A DNA stretch of 64,000 bases from Streptomyces cacaoi (GTDB lineage Bacteria > Actinomycetota > Actinomycetes > Streptomycetales > Streptomycetaceae), in NCBI RefSeq assembly GCF_006539165.1, contig NZ_BJMM01000004.1:186001-250000 (forward strand), in the 5' to 3' direction. The notes under the pieces were generated by a model, which was given only the letters and a program-made list of their open reading frames with translations, was not told the DNA's origin and searched no databases. Position 1 is the first letter of the stretch; each line of letters starts with the position of its first letter. Position numbers and translations under genes: made by a program. Of the stretch, positions 26,159 to 35,452 are shown piece by piece.

Positions 26159-27472
26159 GTGCTCACCGCGTTCGCCCGGGCGTTCCAGACGCCCGACCTG
26201 CGCAAGAAGCTGCTGTTCACGCTCGGCATCATGGTGCTCTTCCGGATCGGAGCGCACGTCCCGGTGCCGGGCGTCAGCTATGAGAACGTCCAGGCGTGTA
26301 TGGACGAGGCCAAGGGCGCGCAGGGCCTGTTCGGCCTGGTCAACATGTTCAGTGGCGGTGCGCTGCTCCAGATCACGATCTTCGCTCTCGGGATCATGCC
26401 GTACATCACGGCGAGCATCATCCTGCAGCTGCTGGTCGTGGTCATTCCCCGCCTCGAAGCGCTGAAGAAGGAGGGGCAGGCCGGTCAGGCCAAGATCACG
26501 CAGTACACGCGGTACTTGACCGTCGCGCTCGCCATCCTCCAGGCCACCGGCCTCGTCGCCACCGCGCGCAGCGGCTCGCTCTTCCAGAACTGCAGCGTCG
26601 CCACCCAGATCATTCCGGACCAGTCCATCTTCACCACGGTCGTGATGGTCCTGACGATGACCGCCGGCACCGGCCTCATCATGTGGCTGGGTGAGCTGAT
26701 CACCGACCGCGGTATCGGCAACGGCATGTCGATCCTCATGTTCGTCTCGATCGCGGCCGGCTTCCCGGGCGCGCTGTGGGCCATCAAGAAGCAGGGCAAA
26801 CTGGCCGACGGCTGGATCGAGTTCGGGGCCGTGATCGTCTGCGGGCTCGCGATGGTCGCGCTCGTGGTCTTCGTCGAGCAGGCCCAGCGCCGTATTCCCG
26901 TGCAGTACGCGAAGCGCATGATCGGGCGCCGGAGTTACGGCGGAACGTCGACGTACATTCCGCTGAAGGTCAACCAGGCCGGTGTGATTCCCGTCATCTT
27001 CGCGTCGTCGCTGCTCTACATTCCGGCGCTCATCGTGCAGTTCAGCGGTTCGCAGGCCGGGTGGGCGCAGTGGATCCAGGCGCACTTCGTGAAGGGTGAC
27101 CACCCGCTCTACATCGCCACGTACTTCCTGCTGATCGTCTTCTTCGCGTTCTTCTACGTGGCCATCTCCTTCAACCCCGAAGAAGTGGCCGACAACATGA
27201 AGAAGTATGGTGGCTTCATCCCGGGCATCCGGGCGGGCCGTCCCACGGCGGAGTACCTGAGTTACGTGCTGAACCGCATCACGTGGCCGGGCTCTCTGTA
27301 TCTGGGTCTGATCGCTCTGGTGCCGACCGTCGCGCTGATCTTGTTCAACGCCAACCAGAACTTCCCGTTCGGCGGGACGAGCATCCTGATCATCGTGGGC
27401 GTCGGGCTTGAGACCGTGAAGCAGATCGAGAGCCAGCTTCAGCAGCGCCATTACGAAGGGTTCCTCCGCTGA
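26159..27472 (+). CDS. secY: preprotein translocase subunit SecY
   Basis: SecY is the channel of the SecYEG translocon in the cytoplasmic membrane. The 437-residue protein starts at a GTG with GCAGGAGG before it. Ten hydrophobic segments can be read along it, beginning around LLFTLGIMVLFRIGAHVPVPG (the plug follows) and including GIMPYITASIILQLLVVVIP. The cytosolic loop KRMIGRRSYGGTSTYIPLK, needed for SecA and ribosome binding, is intact. The stop overlaps adk by one base. Confidence 0.97.
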   Translation: MLTAFARAFQTPDLRKKLLFTLGIMVLFRIGAHVPVPGVSYENVQACMDEAKGAQGLFGLVNMFSGGALLQITIFALGIMPYITASIILQLLVVVIPRLEALKKEGQAGQAKITQYTRYLTVALAILQATGLVATARSGSLFQNCSVATQIIPDQSIFTTVVMVLTMTAGTGLIMWLGELITDRGIGNGMSILMFVSIAAGFPGALWAIKKQGKLADGWIEFGAVIVCGLAMVALVVFVEQAQRRIPVQYAKRMIGRRSYGGTSTYIPLKVNQAGVIPVIFASSLLYIPALIVQFSGSQAGWAQWIQAHFVKGDHPLYIATYFLLIVFFAFFYVAISFNPEEVADNMKKYGGFIPGIRAGRPTAEYLSYVLNRITWPGSLYLGLIALVPTVALILFNANQNFPFGGTSILIIVGVGLETVKQIESQLQQRHYEGFLR

Positions 27473-28122
27473 TGCGTATCGTCCTCGTCGGGCCGCCGGG
27501 TGCGGGCAAGGGAACGCAGGCGTCATTCCTCGCCGAGAACCTGTCGATTCCGCACATCTCCACGGGTGACCTCTTCCGCGCCAACATCAGCCAGGGCACT
27601 CCGCTCGGGCAGAAGGCGCAGGAGTACATGCGAGCCGGCCAGCTGGTGCCGGACGAGGTCACCATCGGTATGGCCAAGGACCGCATGCAGGAGCCCGACG
27701 CGGCATCCGGTTTCCTGCTCGACGGCTTCCCCCGCAACATCGCCCAGGCCGAGGCGCTCGACGCCTACCTGGCGGAGACGGGCCAGAAGCTGGACGCGGT
27801 GCTGGACCTGGAGGTCCCCGAGGACGAGGTCGTCAAGCGGATCGCCGGCCGGCGCATCTGCCGCAACGACAGCAGCCATGTCTTCCACGTCGAGTACAGC
27901 CCCCCGAAGCAGGACGGCGTGTGCGACGTGTGCGGCGGCGAGCTGTACCAGCGGGACGACGACCGTGAGGAGACGGTGCGCAAGCGGCTCGCCGTCTACC
28001 ACAGCGAGACGGAGCCGATCATCGACCACTACAAGGCGCAGGATCTCGTGACGACGATCTCCGCGCTGGGTGAGGTCGGCGAGGTCACGGCCCGCGCGAT
28101 GCAGGCCCTCCGGCGCGACTGA
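27472..28122 (+). CDS. adk: adenylate kinase
   Basis: Adk interconverts ATP + AMP and 2 ADP in the cytosol. The 216-residue protein has the P-loop GPPGAGKGTQ at about 7-16, the AMP-site FLLDGFPRN, and a long lid. The lid shows CRND...CDVC, so three of the four positions used for zinc in some Gram-positive lids are Cys and one is Asp or Asn; whether it binds metal is uncertain. Its ATG shares the A of the secY stop. Confidence 0.96.
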   Translation: MRIVLVGPPGAGKGTQASFLAENLSIPHISTGDLFRANISQGTPLGQKAQEYMRAGQLVPDEVTIGMAKDRMQEPDAASGFLLDGFPRNIAQAEALDAYLAETGQKLDAVLDLEVPEDEVVKRIAGRRICRNDSSHVFHVEYSPPKQDGVCDVCGGELYQRDDDREETVRKRLAVYHSETEPIIDHYKAQDLVTTISALGEVGEVTARAMQALRRD

Positions 28123-28143
28123 CGCGCACACAGCGTGAATCCC

Positions 28144-28170
28144 GGGGCCGGACCTTTCGGGTCCGGCCCC
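28144..28170 (+). terminator. terminator after adk
   Basis: An 11-bp perfect stem (28144-28154 with 28160-28170) closes a TTTCG loop. It separates secY-adk from map. Confidence 0.7.
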
Positions 28171-28225
28171 GACGCATGCTGGCAGACTTGAAGCAGTAGT
28201 CCGAGGCAGGAAGGCGGCAGCCGAC

Positions 28226-29062
28226 ATGGTGGAGCTCAAGACCCCCGAGCAGATCGCGAAGATGCGCGAGGCGGGGCTGGTGGTGGCCGCCATGCACAAG
28301 GCGTGCGCCGAAGCGGCGGTGCCCGGCGCGACGACGAAGGACCTCGACGAGGTCGCCGCCAAGGTCCTCGCCGACCACGGAGCCAAGCCCAACTTCCTGG
28401 GCTACGGCGGCTTCCCCGGCAACATCTGCACCTCGGTGAACGACGTCGTCGTGCACGGCATCCCGTCCGCCGACACCGTCCTCAAGGCCGGCGATCTGCT
28501 CTCCATCGACGCGGGCGCCATCATCGACGGCTGGCACGGGGACGCCGCGCTCACCGTCTTCGTCGGCGACGGGCACTCCGCCGAGCTGCACGAGCTGAGC
28601 CGGGTCACCGAGGAGTCCATGTGGGCCGGCATCGCCGCCATGCGCAAGGGCAACCGCCTCGTGGACGTCTCCAAGGCCATCGAGGGCTACATCCGGCGAC
28701 AGCCGCGGCCCTCCTCCGGCAAGTACGGGATCATCGAGGACTACGGCGGGCACGGCATCGGCTCCCAGATGCACATGGACCCGCACCTGCTCAACTACGT
28801 CGAGCGGCGGCGGGGCCGCGGTCCGAAGCTGGTGCCCGGGATGTGCCTGGCCATCGAGCCGATGGTGAGCCTGGGCACGGCGAAGACGCATGTCCTGTCC
28901 GACGACTGGACGGTCAAGACCAATGACGGTACGTGGTCGTCGCACTGGGAGCACTCCGTGGCGCTGACCGAGCAGGGCCCGCTGGTGCTGACCGCGCCCG
29001 ACGGCGGCCGGGCCAAGCTGGCCGAGCTGGGCGTCCAGACCGCCCCGGACCCGCTGGGCTGA
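28226..29062 (+). CDS. map: methionine aminopeptidase, type I
   Basis: Map removes the initiator methionine from new proteins. The 278-residue product carries the five metal ligands in order: Asp95 (SIDAG), Asp106 (HGDAA), His176 (GHGIG), Glu211 (AIEP) and Glu242 (WEHS). The catalytic His77 is in VVHG. GGAAGGCGG lies before the ATG. It sits between adk and infA, its usual actinobacterial place. Confidence 0.96.
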   Translation: MVELKTPEQIAKMREAGLVVAAMHKACAEAAVPGATTKDLDEVAAKVLADHGAKPNFLGYGGFPGNICTSVNDVVVHGIPSADTVLKAGDLLSIDAGAIIDGWHGDAALTVFVGDGHSAELHELSRVTEESMWAGIAAMRKGNRLVDVSKAIEGYIRRQPRPSSGKYGIIEDYGGHGIGSQMHMDPHLLNYVERRRGRGPKLVPGMCLAIEPMVSLGTAKTHVLSDDWTVKTNDGTWSSHWEHSVALTEQGPLVLTAPDGGRAKLAELGVQTAPDPLG

Positions 29063-29147
29063 CGTCCGCGCCGACTTCCGCTCCCGCGGCATAACGATCG
29101 CGGGGAGTGGGCACAATCCCGGATTCGTCTTTCCGGGCGGGGTGACG

Positions 29148-29153
29148 TAGACT
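29148..29153 (+). promoter_or_regulatory. candidate -10 box before infA
   Basis: TAGACT at 29148-29153 fits a streptomycete -10 and lies 104 bases before the infA start, but no convincing -35 stands 17 to 18 bases upstream. This may be the start of the infA-rpsM-alpha transcript. Confidence 0.3.
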
Positions 29154-29257
29154 GGCTCGTCGGCCCAGGTGTACCCGTATGCAGTCGTCCTCCGGACTTC
29201 CGCCAGGTGCGCCGGGTCACCCCAGGTAGCCGATCCCGGAAGGTGAAGCGCTCAAGC

Positions 29258-29479
29258 ATGGCCAAAAAACAAGGGGCCATCGAGATCGAGGGCACCGTCG
29301 TCGAGTCCCTCCCGAACGCCATGTTCAAGGTGGAGCTCCAGAACGGGCACCAGGTTCTCGCGCACATCAGCGGCAAGATGCGGATGCACTACATCCGTAT
29401 TCTTCCCGACGACAGGGTCGTCGTGGAGCTGTCTCCGTACGACCTGACGCGCGGGCGGATCGTCTACCGCTACAAGTAG
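29258..29479 (+). CDS. infA: translation initiation factor IF-1
   Basis: IF-1 occupies the ribosomal A site during initiation. I chose the ATG at 29258 (GGAAGGTG upstream), giving 73 residues; the open frame before it is unconserved. The OB-fold sequence [20 protein letters not shown] and [21 protein letters not shown] is typical. rpmJ follows. Confidence 0.97.
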   Translation: MAKKQGAIEIEGTVVESLPNAMFKVELQNGHQVLAHISGKMRMHYIRILPDDRVVVELSPYDLTRGRIVYRYK

Positions 29480-29542
29480 ATCGACAGATCGTGCCGTCCG
29501 TCTCCCTCCCGGGTGGGGCGGCCAGACCCGGAGAACCTCACC

Positions 29543-29656
29543 ATGAAGGTCAAGCCGAGCGTCAAGAAGATCTGCGACAAGTGCAAGGTGATCCGCCGTC
29601 ACGGCCGGGTCATGGTCATCTGCGACAACCTGCGCCACAAGCAGCGCCAGGGCTGA
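29543..29656 (+). CDS. rpmJ: 50S ribosomal protein L36
   Basis: L36 is a 37-residue zinc-binding protein of the large subunit. The sequence [20 protein letters not shown] carries Cys11 and Cys14, and Cys27 and His32 complete the metal site, so this is the zinc (C+) form. It lies between infA and rpsM, its normal place. Confidence 0.96.
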   Translation: MKVKPSVKKICDKCKVIRRHGRVMVICDNLRHKQRQG

Positions 29657-29837
29657 AGCACGACCTGCCTTTCGCAGTTCTTCGCGCGACGCGAGCAACA
29701 GACAACACAGCAGAGCCCGGCACCTGAGCGTGCCGACACCCCCGGTCGGAGGCCGGGGACCTTCCCCGGAGCCCGTCGGCAGGGGACGGGAGCGGCGCTG
29801 CTGCAGACCTCCGACGAAATCATCAGGAGCCACATTC

Positions 29838-30218
29838 ATGGCACGCCTCGCAGGCGTCGACCTCCCGCGTGAGAAGCGCGTCGAGGTCGCCCTCACCTAC
29901 GTCTTCGGCATCGGCCGCACGCTGTCCAGGGAGACCCTGGCCGCGACCGGTGTCAGCCCGGACACCCGCGTGCGGGACCTGGCCGAGGAGGAGCTGGTCA
30001 AGCTCCGCGAGTACGTGGACAACAACCTGCGCGTCGAGGGTGACCTCCGCCGCGAGATCCAGGCCGACATCCGCCGCAAGGTCGAGATCGGCTGCTACGA
30101 GGGTCTGCGCCACCGGCGTGGTCTCCCCGTCCACGGCCAGCGCACCAAGACCAACGCCCGCACCCGTAAGGGCCCGCGTCGCGCGATCGCCGGCAAGAAG
30201 AAGCCGGGCAAGAAGTAG
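29838..30218 (+). CDS. rpsM: 30S ribosomal protein S13
   Basis: S13 contacts the P-site tRNA and the 50S subunit from the 30S head. I chose the ATG at 29838 with AGGAG upstream, giving 126 residues ([20 protein letters not shown]). The helix-two-turn-helix and the basic tail [15 protein letters not shown] are typical. It opens the alpha operon. Confidence 0.97.
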   Translation: MARLAGVDLPREKRVEVALTYVFGIGRTLSRETLAATGVSPDTRVRDLAEEELVKLREYVDNNLRVEGDLRREIQADIRRKVEIGCYEGLRHRRGLPVHGQRTKTNARTRKGPRRAIAGKKKPGKK

Positions 30219-30285
30219 TCCGCACCGGACACGCTGCAAGCGGTCCGCGTTGTAGGACCGACCACCTCACGGGAGTTATCTCTAT

Positions 30286-30690
30286 ATGCCTCCGAAGGGC
30301 CGTACGGCCGGCGCCAAGAAGGTGCGCCGCAAGGAGAAGAAGAACGTCGCCCACGGGCACGCTCACATCAAGAGCACGTTCAACAACACGATCGTCTCGA
30401 TCACCGACCCGACCGGGAACGTGATCTCGTGGGCCTCGGCCGGCCACGTCGGCTTCAAGGGCTCGCGCAAGTCCACGCCGTTCGCCGCGCAGATGGCCGC
30501 GGAGAACGCCGCGCGCCGCGCCCAGGAGCACGGCATGCGCAAGGTCGACGTCTTCGTGAAGGGCCCCGGCTCCGGCCGTGAGACCGCGATCCGCTCGCTC
30601 CAGGCCACCGGCCTCGAGGTCGGGTCCATCCAGGACGTCACCCCGACCCCGCACAACGGCTGCCGCCCGCCGAAGCGTCGCCGGGTCTGA
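30286..30690 (+). CDS. rpsK: 30S ribosomal protein S11
   Basis: S11 forms the platform of the 30S subunit near the mRNA exit. The product is 134 residues with [19 protein letters not shown] and the C-terminal [16 protein letters not shown]. The short basic N-terminal arm is normal. rpsD follows 28 bases later. Confidence 0.97.
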   Translation: MPPKGRTAGAKKVRRKEKKNVAHGHAHIKSTFNNTIVSITDPTGNVISWASAGHVGFKGSRKSTPFAAQMAAENAARRAQEHGMRKVDVFVKGPGSGRETAIRSLQATGLEVGSIQDVTPTPHNGCRPPKRRRV

Positions 30691-30718
30691 GACAACTGAA
30701 GTAGGAGATCAACGACAC

Positions 30719-31345
30719 ATGGCGCGTTACACCGGGGCCGACTGCAAGCGTTGCCGTCGGGAGAAGCAGAAGCTCTTCCTCAAGGGGAGCAAGTGCGAGA
30801 GCGCGAAGTGCCCGATCGAGATCCGTCCTTACCCCCCGGGTGAGCACGGTCGCGGGCGCACCAAGGACTCCGAGTACCTGTTGCAGAAGCGTGAGAAGCA
30901 GAAGGCAGCGCGTATCTACGGCGTCCTGGAGAAGCAGTTCCGCGGGTACTTCAACGAGGCGAACCGCCAGCAGGGCAAGACGGGTGAGAACCTGCTGCGC
31001 ATCCTGGAGACCCGGCTGGACAACGTGGTGTACCGGGCGGGCTTCGCCAAGTCCCGTGACCACGCACGTCAGTTGGTTAAGCACGGCCACATCGCGCTGA
31101 ACGGTCGCAAGACCGACATCCCCTCGGCGCGGGTGTCCGTGAACGACATCGTCGAGGTCCGCCCCTCCTCCCGCAACCTCACGCCTTTCCAGGTGGCGGC
31201 TGCGGAGGCCGGCGAGAAGACGGTTCCGGCCTGGCTGGAGTCGATTCCGTCGAAGATGCGGATCCTCGTCCACTCGCTGCCCGAGCGCCAGGTGATCGAC
31301 ACCCAGGTGCAGGAGCAGCTGATCGTCGAGCTGTACTCGAAGTAA
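30719..31345 (+). CDS. rpsD: 30S ribosomal protein S4, four-cysteine (zinc) type
   Basis: S4 nucleates 30S assembly. I chose the ATG at 30719 with GTAGGAGA before it, giving 208 residues. The N-terminal part carries Cys9, Cys12, Cys26 and Cys31 (DCKRCRREK and KCESAKC), the zinc-binding C+ form; the S4 RNA-binding domain follows (RLDNVVYRAGFAKSRDHARQ). The streptomycete S4 that I remember is a 204-residue cysteine-free protein encoded away from this operon, so its presence and form here are notable. The place between rpsK and rpoA is the ancestral one in other actinobacteria. Confidence 0.95.
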   Translation: MARYTGADCKRCRREKQKLFLKGSKCESAKCPIEIRPYPPGEHGRGRTKDSEYLLQKREKQKAARIYGVLEKQFRGYFNEANRQQGKTGENLLRILETRLDNVVYRAGFAKSRDHARQLVKHGHIALNGRKTDIPSARVSVNDIVEVRPSSRNLTPFQVAAAEAGEKTVPAWLESIPSKMRILVHSLPERQVIDTQVQEQLIVELYSK

Positions 31346-31370
31346 TCCGGGTCACACAGCTCTGCTGGGG

Positions 31371-31404
31371 CGGGCGGTCGGGGTCCATCGGGCCCGGCCG
31401 CCCG
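31371..31404 (+). promoter_or_regulatory. hairpin between rpsD and rpoA
   Basis: A 12-bp stem with one G-U pair (31371-31382 with 31393-31404) lies in the 116-base spacer, without a clear T run. It could be an attenuator separating rpsM-rpsK-rpsD from rpoA-rplQ. Confidence 0.45.
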
Positions 31405-31461
31405 TACCCTTGCAGTGACGGCATCAAATAGCGGTTGCCGAAAACTGGAGGCACACATCTC

Positions 31462-32484
31462 ATGCTGATTGCTCAGCGCCCCTCTCTGACCGAAGAGGTC
31501 GTCGACGAGTTCCGGTCCCGGTTCGTGATCGAGCCGCTGGAGCCGGGCTTCGGCTACACCCTCGGTAACTCCCTGCGTCGTACGCTCCTCTCCTCGATCC
31601 CCGGTGCGGCCGTGACCAGCATCCGGATCGACGGTGTCCTGCACGAGTTCTCGACCGTGCCGGGCGTCAAGGAGGACGTCACCGACCTCATCCTCAACAT
31701 CAAGAGCCTGGTCGTCTCCTCGGAGCACGACGAGCCGGTCGTGATGTACCTGCGCAAGCAGGGCCCCGGCCTGGTGACCGCCGCGGACATCGCGCCGCCG
31801 GCCGGTGTCGAGGTGCACAACCCGGACCTGGTCCTCGCCACGCTCAACGGCAAGGGCAAGCTGGAGATGGAGCTGACCGTCGAGCGCGGTCGCGGCTACG
31901 TCTCCGCCGTGCAGAACAAGCAGGTCGGGCAGGAGATCGGCCGGATTCCGGTCGACTCGATCTACTCGCCGGTGCTCAAGGTGACCTACAAGGTCGAGGC
32001 GACCCGTGTCGAGCAGCGCACCGACTTCGACAAGCTGATCGTCGACGTCGAGACCAAGCAGGCCATGCGGCCGCGGGACGCCATGGCGTCCGCCGGTAAG
32101 ACGCTGGTCGAGCTGTTCGGCCTGGCGCGGGAGCTGAACGTCGACGCCGAGGGCATCGACATGGGCCCGTCGCCGACGGACGCGGCGCTCGCCGCGGATC
32201 TGGCGCTGCCGATCGAGGAGCTGGAGCTGACGGTCCGCTCCTACAACTGCCTCAAGCGTGAGGGCATCCACTCCGTGGGCGAGCTGGTGGCCCGCTCGGA
32301 GGCGGACCTGCTGGACATCCGCAACTTCGGTGCCAAGTCCATCGACGAGGTGAAGGCCAAGCTCGCGGGCATGGGCCTCGCCCTCAAGGACAGCCCTCCC
32401 GGGTTCGACCCGACCGCCGCCGCCGACGCGTTCGGTGCGGAGGACGACGCGGACGCCGGCTTCGTGGAGACCGAGCAGTACTGA
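31462..32484 (+). CDS. rpoA: DNA-directed RNA polymerase subunit alpha
   Basis: The alpha subunit starts RNA polymerase assembly and its C-terminal domain contacts promoter UP elements and activators. I chose the ATG at 31462 (CTGGAGG upstream), giving 340 residues, the streptomycete size. The N-terminal dimerisation domain has [20 protein letters not shown]; the C-terminal domain shows [18 protein letters not shown] and [15 protein letters not shown] 37-base copy of its 3' end, stop codon included, occurs again downstream. Confidence 0.98.
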   Translation: MLIAQRPSLTEEVVDEFRSRFVIEPLEPGFGYTLGNSLRRTLLSSIPGAAVTSIRIDGVLHEFSTVPGVKEDVTDLILNIKSLVVSSEHDEPVVMYLRKQGPGLVTAADIAPPAGVEVHNPDLVLATLNGKGKLEMELTVERGRGYVSAVQNKQVGQEIGRIPVDSIYSPVLKVTYKVEATRVEQRTDFDKLIVDVETKQAMRPRDAMASAGKTLVELFGLARELNVDAEGIDMGPSPTDAALAADLALPIEELELTVRSYNCLKREGIHSVGELVARSEADLLDIRNFGAKSIDEVKAKLAGMGLALKDSPPGFDPTAAADAFGAEDDADAGFVETEQY

Positions 32485-32581
32485 TCTGTGGGCCTGCGCG
32501 CCTCCGGCCGGGGGCGCGGGGGTCGTCCCCCGCGCGGCTGGAGTGTGGAGACCGAGCAGTACTGATCCGTCGGTCTGCGCG
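32464..32581 (+). repeat. direct repeat of the rpoA stop region
   Basis: Bases 32464-32500 (last six codons of rpoA, stop and 15 following bases) recur at 32545-32581 with 34 of 37 identical positions, 81 bases apart. The DNA between contains a GC-rich hairpin (CGCGGGGG/CCCCCGCG). The second copy is not part of a gene. Confidence 0.75.
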
Positions 32582-32601
32582 TCCCTCTCTGCGGGCCCGC
32601 T

Positions 32602-32644
32602 GTGGCTGGCCGCGCAGTTCCCCGCGCCCCTTCCGGGGCGCGGG
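32602..32644 (+). repeat. GC-rich palindromic intergenic element
   Basis: CCCGCGCCCC (32621-32630) pairs perfectly with GGGGCGCGGG (32635-32644) around TTCC, preceded by GTGGCTGGCCGCGCAGTT. From memory this resembles a very common dispersed streptomycete intergenic palindrome. It lies between rpoA and rplQ. Confidence 0.5.
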
Positions 32645-32728
32645 TTCGTGAGCCCGGTACCTGGTACGGCCGGGGCTGCCGCCGGTTCCTGATACGGCCG
32701 GCGCAGGAACAAGACAAGGAGAAGGATC

Positions 32729-33229
32729 ATGCCGAAGCCCACCAAGGGTCCCCGTCTGGGCGGCAGCGCCTCGCACCAGAAGGCGATGCTGGGCAACCTG
32801 GCGACCGCGCTGTTCGAGCACGGCCGCATCACGACGACCGAGGCCAAGGCCCGTCGTCTGCGTCCGGTCGCGGAGCGGCTGATCACCAAGGCGAAGAAGG
32901 GCGACCTGCACAACCGCCGGCAGGTCATGCGCACGATCCTCGACAAGAGCGTCGTGCACACCCTCTTCACCGAGATCGGTCCGCGCTACGAGAACCGTCC
33001 CGGTGGCTACACCCGCATCACCAAGATCGGCCCGCGTCGTGGCGACAACGCCCCGATGGCGGTCATCGAGCTGGTCGAGGCCCTGACCGTGCAGCAGACC
33101 GCTGTCGGCGAGGCCGAGGCGGCGACGAAGCGGTCCGCGAAGGACGCCGCCGGTGACGAGGCCGTGGCCGACCTCAAGAAGGGCGAGGCCGAGGGCGAGT
33201 CCGCCGAGGGCGAGTCCAAGGACGCCTGA
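32729..33229 (+). CDS. rplQ: 50S ribosomal protein L17
   Basis: L17 lies near the exit tunnel. The protein is 166 residues: the conserved core [20 protein letters not shown] through about residue 118, then an acidic Ala/Glu/Lys tail ([17 protein letters not shown]), which is common in actinobacteria. AAGGAGAAGG precedes the ATG. A 244-base gap with repeats separates it from rpoA. Confidence 0.97.
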   Translation: MPKPTKGPRLGGSASHQKAMLGNLATALFEHGRITTTEAKARRLRPVAERLITKAKKGDLHNRRQVMRTILDKSVVHTLFTEIGPRYENRPGGYTRITKIGPRRGDNAPMAVIELVEALTVQQTAVGEAEAATKRSAKDAAGDEAVADLKKGEAEGESAEGESKDA

Positions 33230-33244
33230 GACGTTCGTCTCGTG

Positions 33245-33278
33245 AAGCGGGTCCGTCCCTTCGGGGGCGGGCCCGCTT
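33245..33278 (+). terminator. terminator after rplQ
   Basis: Bases 33245-33259 pair with 33264-33278 (mostly G-C with two G-U pairs) around a 4-base loop, followed by a T-rich end (CTTTCGTCGTC). It closes the alpha operon. Confidence 0.7.
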
Positions 33279-33315
33279 TCGTCGTCGGGGAACACCGGGG
33301 AAGGAAGCACAGACA

Positions 33316-34179
33316 GTGAGCGACGAGGCAGCTCCTGGTTTCACGCGGGTCCGGCTGGATCTCGCCTACGACGGCCGGGAGTTCTCCGGCTGGGCGAAGC
33401 AGAAGGGCGGCCGGCGGACCGTCCAGGGTGAGCTGGAGGACGCGCTGCGGGTCGTGATGCGGCTGGGGGAGGCGCCCGAGCTGACCGTCGCGGGCCGGAC
33501 GGACGCGGGCGTGCACGCGCGCGGGCAGGTGGCGCACGTCGATCTGCCGGACGAGGTGTGGGCCGAGCACGGCCCGCATCTGCTGCGGCGGCTGGCCGGC
33601 CGGCTGCCGATGGATGTCCGGGTGTTCCGCGTCGCCGTGGCGCCGCCGCACTTCAACGCCCGGTTCTCGGCGATCTGGCGGCGGTACGCCTACCGCGTCA
33701 CCGACCATCCGGGGGGCGCGGACCCGCTCCAGCGCGGTCATGTGCTGTGGCACAACTGGCCGTTGGACCTCGATGCGATGAACGAGGCCGCGCGCGGCCT
33801 GCTGGGGGAGCACGACTTCGCCGCCTACTGCAAGAGGCGGGAGGGCGCGACGACGATCCGTACGCTCCAGGAGCTGTCCTGGACGCGGCGTCCCGACGGG
33901 GTGCTGGAGGCGACGGTGCGTGCGGACGCGTTCTGCCACAACATGGTGCGCTCGCTGGTCGGCGCGATGCTGTTCGTCGGTGACGGGCACCGCCCGCCGG
34001 AGTGGCCGGCGAAGGTGCTGGCCGCCGGGGTCCGGGACTCGGCGGTGCATGTGGTGCGCCCGCACGGGCTCACCCTGGAGGAGGTCGGCTACCCCGCCGA
34101 CGACGCCCTGGCGGCCCGCAATCTGGCCTCGCGCAGCCGGCGTTCGCTGCCGGGGGACCCGCCGGGCGGCTGCTGCTGA
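33316..34179 (+). CDS. truA: tRNA pseudouridine synthase A
   Basis: TruA makes pseudouridine at positions 38 to 40 of tRNA anticodon stems. The protein is 287 residues from a GTG with GGGGAAGGAAG upstream. The catalytic Asp63 lies in [15 protein letters not shown], and [17 protein letters not shown] is the other family signature. It follows the alpha operon, as in other actinobacteria, behind a terminator. Confidence 0.96.
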   Translation: MSDEAAPGFTRVRLDLAYDGREFSGWAKQKGGRRTVQGELEDALRVVMRLGEAPELTVAGRTDAGVHARGQVAHVDLPDEVWAEHGPHLLRRLAGRLPMDVRVFRVAVAPPHFNARFSAIWRRYAYRVTDHPGGADPLQRGHVLWHNWPLDLDAMNEAARGLLGEHDFAAYCKRREGATTIRTLQELSWTRRPDGVLEATVRADAFCHNMVRSLVGAMLFVGDGHRPPEWPAKVLAAGVRDSAVHVVRPHGLTLEEVGYPADDALAARNLASRSRRSLPGDPPGGCC

Positions 34180-34290
34180 CCGGCGGGAGCGCGGTCTCCC
34201 GTGCGCCCGGGCGGGGGCGCGCCCGGAGCCGCCGGGCTCCGCGTGCCCGGCGGGGTCCGGACGAGGAGCGCCGGACGTCGGGGAGACGGC

Positions 34291-35442
34291 TCAGCGGATG
34301 GGTACCGTGCCGTCGTCGTCGTGCGGGGCACGGGGTGCGGGCGAGGCCGGGCCCGTGGCGGCCGGGGTGCCCAGGTTCTGCTTGACCGTGTCGAGGATCG
34401 TCAGGCCCTGGCTGACCAGCCCGGCGGCGACCTCGCCGAGGCCGTCCGCCCCGTTGAGCACGTTGACGTTGGCCTGGGAGAGGCCGGACGCGGCCTCCTT
34501 GACGATCTGCGGGAGCTGGTCGATGAGGAGCTGGTCCAGGGCCACCCGGTCGTGCGAGGCCGCGGCCTCCGCCTGGATCTTCATCCGCTCGGCCTCGGCG
34601 AGGGCCAGCGTCTTGATCCGCTGGGCGTCGGCCTCCGCCGGCTTGACGACCTCGGCGACCAGTTCCTGCTGGCGCAGCTGGGCGGCGCGCTCGGCCAGCT
34701 CCGTCTGCGCGGCGAGCACCTCCTGCTGGGCGTGTGCGTCGGCCAGCGGGCCCGCCTGCGCCGACTGTGCCTGGACGCGGTCGACCTCGGCCTTGTACTC
34801 GGCCTCCACGATGGCGGTCTGCCGCTCGTACTCGGCCTGGTTGCGGGCCGCTTCCTGCTGGGCCTCGACGGACGCCTGGGTGGCCTGGGCCTCGGCGATC
34901 TTCGCCTGGCGCTGGATGGCGGCCTTGTGCGGGGCCGACATGGCCTCGATGTAGCCGGTGTCGCCGTCGTCGATGGACTGGATCTGGAGCGAGTCGACGA
35001 TCAGGCCGATCTTGCTCATCTCCGCCTTGGAGGTCTCCAGCACCTCCGTGGCGAGCTTCTGCCGCTCCGTGACGATCTCCTCCACCGTCATCGAGCCGAT
35101 GATGGAGCGCAGATGACCGGAGAAGATCCGGCCGGTCAGCACGGACATCTGCTCCTGCTCGGAGAGGAAGCGCTGGCCGGCGTTGACGATGCTCTCGGTG
35201 TCGTTGCCGACCTTGAAGGCGATCACGGCGCGCACCGTGAGCACGATGCCCTGCCGGGTGACGCAGGACTCGGTCACCTCGGCCTCCCGCATGGCCAGGG
35301 TCAGAAAGCGGGTCTTGCGGAAGATCGGCAGCACGAACTTGCCGTGCCCGGTGACCACCCGGAAGGGCGCGCCCTTCAGGCCCCGCCTGCCTCCGGAGAT
35401 CAGCATGGCCTCGTCGGGTGCGGGGACGCGGTATCCGAACAA
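34291..35442 (-). CDS. SPFH/flotillin-like protein
   Basis: The 383-residue product has an N-terminal SPFH/band-7 domain (about 10-170) and a long Ala/Gln/Glu-rich coiled coil with repeated AEAQ/QAEYE heptads (about 170-300), the flotillin plan. No N-terminal membrane helix is visible, so membrane contact would be by the SPFH domain or acylation. I chose the TTG at 35442 with GAGGAG 6 bases before it. It lies 10 bases after an NfeD-like gene; this pair is a known flotillin-NfeD partnership acting in membrane organisation. The C-terminal end is Pro/Ala-rich. Confidence 0.8.
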   Translation of the reverse strand: MFGYRVPAPDEAMLISGGRRGLKGAPFRVVTGHGKFVLPIFRKTRFLTLAMREAEVTESCVTRQGIVLTVRAVIAFKVGNDTESIVNAGQRFLSEQEQMSVLTGRIFSGHLRSIIGSMTVEEIVTERQKLATEVLETSKAEMSKIGLIVDSLQIQSIDDGDTGYIEAMSAPHKAAIQRQAKIAEAQATQASVEAQQEAARNQAEYERQTAIVEAEYKAEVDRVQAQSAQAGPLADAHAQQEVLAAQTELAERAAQLRQQELVAEVVKPAEADAQRIKTLALAEAERMKIQAEAAASHDRVALDQLLIDQLPQIVKEAASGLSQANVNVLNGADGLGEVAAGLVSQGLTILDTVKQNLGTPAATGPASPAPRAPHDDDGTVPIR

Positions 35443-35452
35443 TGTTCACTCC

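Noticed and set aside
27838..27960. Broken zinc site in adenylate kinase as a novelty
   Set aside because: As I remember, other streptomycete Adk lids also have a non-Cys second position, so it is a family trait.
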